Assembly: GCA_021292105.1 (NCBI GenBank)
Contig: CM037863.1
Coordinates: 4,468,056-4,532,055, forward strand
Source of the DNA: Anadara kagoshimensis
Taxonomy: Eukaryota; Mollusca; Bivalvia; Arcoida; Arcidae
Reading direction: 5' to 3'
DNA: 64,000 nucleotides
The notes under the pieces are model-generated. The model saw only the letters and a program-made list of their open reading frames with translations. It made no database searches and was not told the DNA's origin. Positions 56,191 to 64,000 of the stretch are shown in pieces. The position numbers and the translations under genes are program-made. The stretch's first letter is position 1. The number at the start of each line of letters is the position of its first letter.

Positions 56191-56800
56191 TCTAGACATA
56201 AGTATTCTAGTATTTAGAAGATTTTTTAAAAGTGCTATTTTCAGAAGATCCCTAGTGGAGCCATCCTAAACGTCTAAGGAGTTAACTTGTAGAGATGAAA
56301 CTACAGAACAGAACATACTGACTGAACTTTGGTTTGTCCATAAAAGGTAGAATTTACAGAAATAGATACAGATACTGATATCTGTTAGAAAATTGGGATT
56401 ATCACGGAAGGAAAGTATTTATAATTAAATATATTATTATAATTGTTGATATTAAGTTTAAAATACGCGTGAGTGTCCTTCATCAATGATAATGTAAAGA
56501 GACAGTTAATTTTAACAGTGTCCGGACTGAGTGGTACGGTTACAACAAAACTTCTCTGCAGTATCATCCTTATTTAAATTACAGGAAGTTTTTATGTCAG
56601 AGAATACAATGGGCTTCTAGGAAATCATTCTAGGAAAATCAGATACTTAGCAATCAATTATATACACTTTACCCACATTATAGACAACTGCCCACCACAT
56701 TAAATTAATTTGAAAAAGAAGTGAAAAATTTGCCCACGGTTCCCATTACACCAAGATAACAAAATGAAATAACTAGATTTCAAAACTGAATTCTTGACGT
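56191..56800. other. Unique intergenic stretch
   Basis: Nothing recognisable apart from short AT-rich frames. Confidence 0.4.
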
Positions 56801-56801
56801 T

Positions 56802-57040
56802 TTACTGATTTCTTAACCGCCATTGCGCTTTGCAATTGGAAACACATTTGTTCACAGCTGGTGATGTCTCAACATATAAATCATAACCAACGTTTTTTAT
56901 AATGCTAGACGATGTAACGTCTTCAAGACTTGTCAGTATGTTTTCTGAATTTTTGACGAAATATACGAAAATGGGAGAAAATCGAAACGGTTTGTAGGCA
57001 CGGGATCGAAACCGGCAGTGTTTTATCAACTAAGCTGCAT
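56802..57040 (-). other. tRNA-like SINE head with downstream sequence
   Basis: In complement, CTATGCAGCTTAGTTGATAA (A-box region) and CCGGTTTCGATCCCGTGCC (B-box region) are at 56990-57040, followed by about 180 bases that hold a 75-codon frame without a known domain. This is probably another tRNA-derived element. Confidence 0.5.
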
Positions 57041-57144
57041 AGTTGGATAATTTTAGGATTTTCTTACTTATGTAAAATCAAAACCAACTATCTTCAAAAT
57101 ATGTACTACTTCATTAATTGTCCCAGTTTCAAAATCAACTCCTA

Positions 57145-57722
57145 ACTAATCATAAACAAACATACTAATCCATGTCCGAATCATAATCCAGAAGCAAAGT
57201 AAAAACAAACATACTAATCCATGTCCGAATCACAATCCAGAAGCAAAGCAAAAACAAACATACTAATCCATGTCGGAATCACAATCCAGAAGCAAAGTAA
57301 AAACAAACATACTAATCCATGTCCGAATCACAATTCAGAAGCAAAGCAAAAACAAACATACTAATCCATGTCCGAATCACAATCCATAAGAAAAGTAAAA
57401 ACAAAGATACTAATCCATGTCCGAATCACAATCCAGAAGCAAAGTAAAAAGAAACATACTAATCCATGTCCGAATCACAATTCAGAAGCAAAGTAAAACA
57501 AACATACTCATCTATGTCCGAATCACAATCCAGAAGCAAAGTAAAAACAAACATACTAATCCATGCCCGAATCACAGTCCAGAAGCAAAGTAAAAACTTT
57601 GGAACTGACAAGTTAGATTAGACACGTGAACTTCCACCAGAAAAATGAGGCCGGGTGCTCAGGAAGGGTAAGCACCTCCTGTTTAGCTAGCTACACCCGC
57701 CACGTGTGTAATCAAAATTGTG
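57145..57722 (+). mobile_element. Foldback-type element end, copy with 49-bp array of about 9 units
   Basis: ACAAACATACTAATCCATGT with CCGAATCACAATCCAGAAGC repeats at exact 49-base steps (57210, 57259, 57308, 57357 and onward), then passes into the single-copy part AAAAACTTTGGAACTGACAA, GAGGCCGGGTGCTCAGGAAG and AGCTAGCTACACCCGCCACG. A further single unit lies at 57985-58020. Only this end is present; no inverted partner was found nearby. Confidence 0.75.
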
Positions 57723-58204
57723 TGAAAGGAAGATTTTCCTTAACTTAAATTGTGTAATTTCTGTAAACTTTTTGGAACTACCAATAATTTTTTTAATACA
57801 ACTGATCATCTTAAAATGGTCTTTAAAATGCCGCCTTCAATTCCTAGATATATGTTTCTTCAAAATTCACGAATTGTACAGATTTTTGACGTTATGTAAA
57901 ATCTTAGTTGAAGATTTATATCTGAAAACCGTTGTCTGAACAGCATTTGGTTAAAAATAAGAGATAACTGTTATAATCAAAACCAAACATACTAATCCAT
58001 GTCTGAATCACAATCCAGAAAGAAGACAAATGGCTAATGTCAACGTAAAAGAATTCAATTCTATATACTTATAAAATATATTAAAGAATGTATTATTAGT
58101 ATCCATGACAATTGAAATATGCGACAAAATAACGAAGAATACGTGCATTGTATCCTTTGTTATTTTGCCGGCTATATTCTACCGTTATTTTATTTATTTA
58201 GTTA
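57723..58204. other. Intergenic stretch without recognised gene
   Basis: A 73-codon frame (57718-57939) has no recognisable domain. It ends at the AAT/ATT-rich boundary of copy D. Confidence 0.4.
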
Positions 58205-58390
58205 TTTAATCATTTATTATTATGATTCCCCACCACCGAAGGTGGGGAATCATATTGTTTTCGTTCTCACGGTTTCTTCTTCTTCTTATTATTATGATTC
58301 ACCACCACCGATGGTGGGAAATTATATTGTTTTCGTTCTGTTTCTTCTTCTTCTTCTTCTTCTTCTTCTTCTATTATTATATTATTATTA

Positions 58391-58422
<32 letters not shown>

Positions 58423-60115
58423 TCTCAAGACCATATGCTGATGCATATCTCGGGAACGGCTTGATGGATTTAGATGAAATTTTGTACCAATAATCTGTTG
58501 TCTGTGTAGATAATCAAGACGTGTTCATTTTCGTTATCTTGAAGGTGGGTGGGTGGGTGTAAATTGCTTAATTAAATACGTATTAAATACCCGGGGAAAC
58601 CAATTCTGAATGGACATAAGCTGGTTATGACACTTTAATTATACCAAGCAAATGCTTTCACCTATGAGTTAATCCGATTAGTGACCGTCAAAAACTTGGC
58701 GATTTTTTAAACCACAGCTTGTCACGTCACACGCCTGTAATTAAAACCTTACACAATGAGCTGAATGGTGTATGCAGTTTGCCTTGATAGATCAAAGAAG
58801 TTTAAGCGTGTCGAAATGGCTTGGGGGTATCTGTTAATCACTGACTGTGGAAGTAGAAGACTGCCCACTTTTTAAGTTTACACCAATGAAATTTCCCGTT
58901 TTACTGACTGACACTTTCCTAATGACCAGTATGTCGTTTTTTCCTTTACCCGGACTTTATATAGTGTGTTGAAATATATTGGAAAATTGACGCTATGGTG
59001 ATGCGTAAGATGAAAAATATGTTAAAATTTGAAATGAAATTTAGATCATTTTTTTAAAAACTATTTTGTCCCCTTAGTCGTGATCATGATCTATGAGGCA
59101 CCACTATTTATTTTTCACGAAATCATACTCGTAAAATTTAGGCAATAATTGTAAATAAAATTTAGTTATTATAACTACCATTTTGTATATTATAGAATAA
59201 TTATTTTGTTGTAAACATTTCAATTTAATGTACCATTTCCATGAACATTGCCAAAATATTGTACTATTTTGTATATACACTCATAAGATGTAAAACTTTT
59301 AGTGAAAATAATAAATATATATACACACAAAAATGAGGAAAATTTTTGACCGAGACGAAATATTCTTAACTAGGGTTACACAAATTCATATATTTTGACT
59401 GAGTAGATATAGCGTTATGATCATGAACCTCAAACATGTAGAAATAACCGATATAAGTCGCGTAATTAAAATACAAACAGATGACCTCCTACGATGTGTA
59501 TTGCACATTGAATCACGATTATTAATCAATAAACTTTTTAAAAAAATTAAATAAACATCACAAAGGGTAACTTTTATTATCTTTTATTTTACAATCATTC
59601 CAAGTCCATTGGTGTTTATACTGTCTAACAACATAGGGAGGGCACCTGGTTATATCCCCAGGCAATGTCGACACGCTCCAATATTACCTGGATCTACCTG
59701 CCCATAATTAGTAGGTCTTACATTCACACTTAAGACAACGATCTTAATCAACTCATTCTTTAAGACCAGTCGTTAATTACTTTGTTTGTTCAATGACACT
59801 CGCCGATCCGTCACTGGCTTCAATGTGTTATCACCTGTTAAATACTGGTGACCAAGATAAAGGTGAACTTTGAAAACTTGTGGCCAGAAAAATCGCAAAG
59901 CGCCGTTTTTTGTCGCCAGTTAAAGAAAAAATCGCAATTGGCGACGTTGGCGATGCCCAGCGCAAACACTCCCATACGTGTTCATTCATTGTAACACGCG
60001 GTGACGCTGAATCAGAGGCCTGAGAGGGGTTCTACGAGTTTTCTTATTCAATGAAATTCATTGAAAACGTCACTTCCTATGCCGAAAAGGCCTTCCAATG
60101 TACGATTTTTCTCAA
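58205..60115. mobile_element. Hairpin-rich dispersed element, copy D (inverted, about 1.9 kb)
   Basis: Reverse complement of copies A and B, complete from the GATTCCCCACCACCGAAGGT hairpin (58218) and CTT/ATT runs (58340-58422), through GGTGGGTGGGTGGGTG, TTTTACTGACTGACACTTTC and CCGATCCGTCACTGGC, to TTCACTTCCTATGCCG. The GATTCCCCACC terminus of copies A-C is missing at its right end. Open frames of up to 124 codons across the hairpins are by-products. Confidence 0.75.
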
Positions 60116-60345
60116 CTGAAAACTTTAATAGTCTCCTGCAATCTATCTCTCGGCAGTTTGTCGTCCATAAGCTCTGAAGATTCCGCCCACTTGGCAGCCG
60201 ATCGTCGGCTCCTTTTAGTAAGTTTAGTGTTAAACTGTACTGTAGGTAACGAGATAAGTTGTCGTTTTGACACTAATTCGTTAGGGTAGTGTAAAACTTT
60301 CGAAAGGTATGTACCAATTTTCCACTAATTCGTTAGATTAATGTT
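60116..60345. repeat. Worn MITE ends of the CTGTCGAAAG family, two units
   Basis: CACTAATTCGTTAG occurs twice (60268 and 60322) followed by AAACTTTCGAAAGGTATGTA or ATGTTAAACTTC. In complement these are the inverted end that forms the 61-bp satellite, here as a short head-to-tail pair. Confidence 0.6.
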
Positions 60346-60350
60346 AAACT

Positions 60351-60475
60351 TCAGGGGCGGATCCATGATTTTTCGAAATGGAGGGGGGCACGGTGAGAAT
60401 TATATCAATGCTAGGTGCGAGCGCCGAAGCGCCGAGCGCCGAAGAGACTAGGGTTCTAGGGCAGAGCCCCGATGG
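60351..60475. mobile_element. Possible DNA-transposon terminus (CAGGGGCGGATCCA)
   Basis: CAGGGGCGGATCCATGATTT, then GGAGGGGGGCACGGTGAGAA, then repeated GCGCCGAAGCGCCGAGCGCC. CAGGGGCGGATCCA-type ends recur on DNA transposons in many animal genomes, but the superfamily was not assigned and no second end was found. Confidence 0.35.
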
Positions 60476-60512
60476 GTTGTTATGCTAATATATAGGAGTC
60501 ACAACAGTCAAT

Positions 60513-60546
<34 letters not shown>
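60513..60546. repeat. (CT)n microsatellite
   Basis: A pure CT run of about 34 bases between two groups of MITE ends. Confidence 0.95.
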
Positions 60547-60549
<3 letters not shown>

Positions 60550-60670
60550 GATTTGCCACTAGTTCGTTGTGGCAGCGTCAAACTATCGACAGGTCTGTAC
60601 TGTTCTGCCGATTTGCCACTGATTTGTTAGCTTAATGTTTAACTTTCGAGAAGTCTGTATACTGTATTTT
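60547..60670. repeat. Two tandem units of the MITE end (59-bp spacing)
   Basis: TGCCGATTTGCCACT occurs at 60547 and 60606, each followed by a diverged TTAATGTTTAACTTTCGAGA-like end and GTCTGTA. This is a two-unit version, in the opposite orientation, of the array at 15225-18740. Confidence 0.8.
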
Positions 60671-61104
60671 CTAGAAAGTCCTCGGGTAAAATGACTCTCG
60701 TTTGGTGTCCCCATCCCCCAGGAGAATATAAACATTATTGGGTTATTGAGTAATGGCTACAATGACTTCAACATAAAGGGTATTTAAATATAATTATTAT
60801 TGGTTTAGCTGTAGGCAAAAAAGGTTGACCTGTCCGCTTTATCATGAGAAAACTATTATCCATACGCAAACGTTCACTCAATACATGGTAGTGTAAGGAT
60901 AATGCACTTCTCATGATGTAGGCGAAGTAAACACATCATAAATATACTGGTCCATAATAAATATTTAAGTTGAAGGTCAAGCAGACATGTCAAAGTTGTT
61001 TGTCTATACCTTTGAGGACGTGAAAAATTGATGTTGAGTTATCTAGATTGTTATCTGACTCGTTATAATAGTATCATGTGCCCTGTAACAATGGGATGGC
61101 TAAT

Positions 61105-61650
61105 TTACAGTACAGACCTGTCAAAATATTAACACCAAGCTAACGAATAAGTACTGAATCTGCAGCTCAAATCGTTAGTTGAGTTTAGTTGAGAAATGGT
61201 GTTTAACGTCCCAGTCAAGAATATTACACTCATATAGAGACACCGCCAACTTTAGGTGAAGATGCATAATTTTTTTCCAGTGAATTGCGCTGATGGCATT
61301 ATACAGCAGGGTTCTTTATCATGCCAAGCCCACTGTGACACAGGACTATGTTTATTTTAAGTACCCTCCCAAAAAATCCGTGACTTTCATTTCGAAATGC
61401 CGAGTGCTTAACGTAAAAAACAATCATTACCCACCTTTATCTCTTGGGTCAGACCCAGTCGGGATTCGTACCCAAAACCTCCCACTTACGGAGCAAGCAC
61501 TCTATCAACTGAGCTACTGCAGTGGTCGGTAACTCGTTGGATACATATCAGCAGGTTTTCGGTAGCCGCTGTCTATAACCACTAGTTATCCACATCTACA
61601 AAGAGCTTCTTTACTTGCCCTGTGTTAAACTTTCGACAGGTCTGTACTGT
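61105..61650. mobile_element. MITE of the CTGTCGAAAG family interrupted by a SINE
   Basis: The left end TACAGTACAGACCTGTCAAA with ATTAACACCAAGCTAACG is at 61112. The right end TGTTAAACTTTCGACAGGTC then TGTACTGTA finishes near 61650. The family 1 SINE (61188-61527) lies between, with a weak duplication (TCGTTAG/TCGTTGG). Confidence 0.6.
61188..61527 (-). mobile_element. tRNA-derived SINE, family 1
   Basis: A GAGTTTAGTTGAG tail, ACGTCCCAGTCAAGAATATT body, and a head in complement (GTCGGGATTCGTACCC, CTATCAACTGAGCTACTGCA). The B-box is slightly worn. A 79-codon frame (61293-61532) is incidental. Confidence 0.8.
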
Positions 61651-62480
61651 AACTATTTTTTCCCCATAACGGCAGTATCGATTACGGTAGAATCAATCCA
61701 TCGACCGAACAATGTCGCTATTCCCTAGAGAATGTTATTAATACAACGTTAAAACAAAGACAATAAACACGCTGTAAACGTATATATTTTCGCGGTATAC
61801 AGTCCAACTTGCCTCAAAGGTCACCTCTATATAAGGAATATGAATGAAATAATAACCACAATGGCTAACGGACGAGATTAAGAAAAAATGTCATTCAAAT
61901 GTCTACCATATTTTTGGAATTTCGCTCAAATGGGTTTCAATTCTGTCGCTCAAATATCTATTACTTCGTCCCTCAAACATCCGTTTATTTTCGCTCTTTT
62001 GTCCTATGCTTTCGCTCAAATGTCAAACGCCGACACATACCATTTAATTAATCATCATAAATGAAGCAGGGACATGATATGTGTCATCTTGTATCTCTGC
62101 TATGTTAACTTGGGCTTGACCTTTAATTGTGAACGAGTGTATAGGTAACGACATTGACCTGTCCGTTTGACCTTTCATTAGAAATTTTTATATAGGAGGG
62201 TCCAACCAATAAATGGGTGGCGTTAAGATCCAAGTAAATACATACACAAAGTACAGGTGTACTCTATGAGGTGAGTATATCTCATGATGTACACCTGTGT
62301 TCCCTTAACATAGATATACTTGGTCCGTGATAAATATTTAAATAAAAGGTCAAGCGGATAGGTCAAAGTTGTTTACCTATATTTATGTTTAGGAATTACA
62401 TAGGTTCATTTTGTCTACATAATGCGAACACTAATCATGTTTCTTGAGTGCATACATATTATTAATTGCGAATAATACTA
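61651..62480. other. Repeat-remnant region without a gene
   Basis: ACAGTCCAACTTGCC (61800) and several GACCTGTCCG/GACCTTTCATT remnants are visible. TTCGCTCAAATG-like words recur at 61920-62030 in a short degenerate repeat. No gene was recognised. Confidence 0.4.
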
Positions 62481-62482
62481 CT

Positions 62483-62745
62483 ACCTATATATAGGGTGGA
62501 TCCTTCTATATATAGGGTGGATCCTTCTATATATAGGGTGGATCATTCTATATAGGGTGGATCCTTCTATATATAGGGTGGATCCTTCTATATATAGGGT
62601 GGATCCTTCTATATATAGGGTGGATCCTTCTATATATAGGGTTGATCCTTCTATATATAGGGTTGATCCTTCTATATATAGGGTGGATCCTTCTATATAT
62701 AGGGTGGATCCTTCTATATATAGGGTGGATCCCTCTATATATAGA
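62483..62745. repeat. 21-bp tandem array, about 13 copies
   Basis: The unit TATATAGGGTGGATCCTTC plus two bases recurs at about 20-21-base steps, each with GGATCC; two units have GGTTGATCC. Open frames on both strands follow from the period of 21. Confidence 0.93.
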
Positions 62746-63085
62746 AATATATGAAAAGTCAAACGAACAGGTCAATGTTGTTTACATATGCTACACCATT
62801 TGACTTCCGATTTACTATGACTAATAAAAACAATGTACGTTTAAATTTAAAGATGTGGTGCGTGAGGTTTGACCTGGCCGTTTGACCTTTAATTAGCGTA
62901 TTGCCGGCCATATCTTTTATGTGTAACACCAGAAAAAAAAACACTTCCTCGCCGAGGGCCCCGGCTGAGGATCGAACCCGGCCCTCCCGGGTAAAAAGCT
63001 CCCTTTATAAATAAATCTTTGACGGGGTACACGGGGCCGTGTTACAAAGCCCTGTATAACTTATATTTATCTCCTTTAAGGGATA

Positions 63086-63376
63086 ATTGAAGGGAAAGTG
63101 AATTTTCCTTGCCGTTGGCCTTTACTGGTTCAGTTCCCATCAGTATAATGTGACGGGGGTAGTGGTATGCTTGTCTGCAGCATACTGACTCGGTGAGCTA
63201 GCACGTTAAAGTCACCCCGAGTGCGTGGTTGTACGATGCAGACCATAAAACGCACTCGCACATCACATGCACATAGATTAATCCATAGTGATTAATAAAA
63301 TAATTTTCGTCGCTAATAGCTAGAAATTGCTGATAGGACATTTTGCTACATTCAACTTGCCAACCAACCATTCTAC
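63086..63376 (+). mobile_element. tRNA-derived SINE, family 2, head-truncated
   Basis: The body (CACGTTAAAGTCACCCCGAG, ACATAGATTAATCCATAGTG) and tail (TTGCCAACCAACCA) match the complement of 18752-19175. The tRNA-like head is missing. It lies in the opposite orientation to the other two copies. Confidence 0.75.
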
Positions 63377-63436
63377 TTACAAGTTTAAATGCGATCCTTT
63401 CCTAGCGCTTTTGTGCTGTTATGGCCAAGGCTCAAT

Positions 63437-63655
63437 GAATGCAGTTATACACACCTGTCCAACGTTTATCATTAAGATAATGATATGAAGTCGACTTTCG
63501 GCTGCCGAGTGGATGAGATATTGATAGTTAGTGAACGAAAAGCTGTCGAGGGATAGATAACAACTATCGAATTTAATTGTGGCCGAGATGGGTTGACGAT
63601 TTCCACACTTATTCGTTATCTCAGTGTTAAACTTTCGACAGATCTGTACATGTGA
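63437..63655. mobile_element. Complete MITE of the CTGTCGAAAG family
   Basis: The left end ACACACCTGTCCAACGTTTA is diverged; the right end GTGTTAAACTTTCGACAGAT then CTGTACATG is well kept. The interior has GTGAACGAAAAGCTGTCGAG and GATAGATAACAACTATCGA. With 9317-9558 it defines an unamplified element of about 220-240 bases. Confidence 0.7.
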
Positions 63656-64000
63656 AGAATCGTTCTAAATCAAAACCGACAACTTGTTGTAATTCAATAT
63701 GCCACGAACAAGAAGGGTAACATTGACCCAGGCGTTCTTAGTTAAAATGGTCCTGAGATTCCGGATTACCATGGCAACATTAATTACAGTCCAATATATA
63801 CAACATTGACCTGCACGCTCGACCTTTCGTATAATTTTTTTGTATCCTGTTGGTATTCGCAGTTAATGCATGCAACAATACAGATATTAACTCTATGTAT
63901 TCCCCCGCGTTTACTTATGTTCCTATACATAAATGTACTCATCCCCAACAGATCTAAATATTTAAATTTAGGGTCAAGCGGTCGGTTTAATGTCGTTTAC
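63656..64000. other. Window end, dispersed repeat remnants
   Basis: ACAACATTGACCTGCACGCT and GGGTCAAGCGGTCGG are members of the dispersed GACCTGTCCG family. No gene is seen up to the edge. Confidence 0.5.

Noticed and set aside
58119-58493. 124-codon frame with tyrosine, leucine and isoleucine runs
   Set aside because: Translation of CTT/ATT microsatellites and hairpins at the edge of inverted copy D.
62950-63005. tRNA-like GGCCGGGTTCGATCCTC in complement
   Set aside because: B-box-like only; no A-box at the expected spacing and no attached SINE body.

Overview
The window looks like nuclear DNA of a marine lophotrochozoan animal, most probably a bivalve mollusc. It is AT-rich and non-coding DNA dominates. 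Genes are sparse: some have introns with GT/AG junctions, others are single-exon. Several tRNA-headed SINE families, an APE-endonuclease non-LTR retrotransposon and many unrelated minisatellites fill the rest. The species cannot be named from the sequence alone.

Four host genes are supported. Two are intronless rhodopsin-class GPCRs on the plus strand: a 3'-terminal piece cut by the left edge (3-665) and a complete 384-residue paralogue (8141-9295). A two-exon voltage-gated potassium channel lies on the minus strand (46630 down to 44325, 464 residues) with a complete Kv2/3/4-type zinc-binding T1 domain and a TVGYGD filter. A split minus-strand SET-domain gene (about 40994 down to 32752) can be followed exon by exon through matching splice sites and phases. 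It carries one in-frame TAA inside the SET domain and ends in a separate conserved W/EEK/PGK module.

The rest is repetitive, region by region. 1945-5245 is a 25-bp array of about 130 copies. 5430-6215 holds two SINEs. 6364-7345 is a hAT-like MITE with an 8-bp target duplication and a 78-bp array inside. 9.3-12.1 kb holds a TIR MITE, a long hairpin, a 63-bp array and a 51-bp array with an open frame. 12.1-14.9 kb is a foldback-type element enclosing a 110-bp array and ending in a 49-bp array. 15.2-18.74 kb is a 61-bp satellite of about 58 copies. 21.2-24.5 kb is a second foldback-type element enclosing a 59-bp array. 26.2-30.1 kb is a decayed non-LTR retrotransposon. 30-43 kb is comparatively unique DNA with the SET gene and scattered SINEs. 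44.3-46.6 kb is the Kv gene, with a degenerate 22-24-bp minisatellite directly 5' of it. 47.9-60.1 kb is dominated by a hairpin-rich dispersed element of about 2 kb, in tandem and inverted copies, with a second truncated retrotransposon. 60-64 kb holds MITE fragments, SINEs and a 21-bp array.

The most notable theme is that several satellites appear to be grown from transposon parts. The 61-bp monomer is the terminal inverted repeat of a MITE seen singly elsewhere in the window, the 49-bp monomer is the end of the foldback-type element, and the 78-bp array sits inside a hAT-like MITE. All family assignments are by eye; no database search was run.
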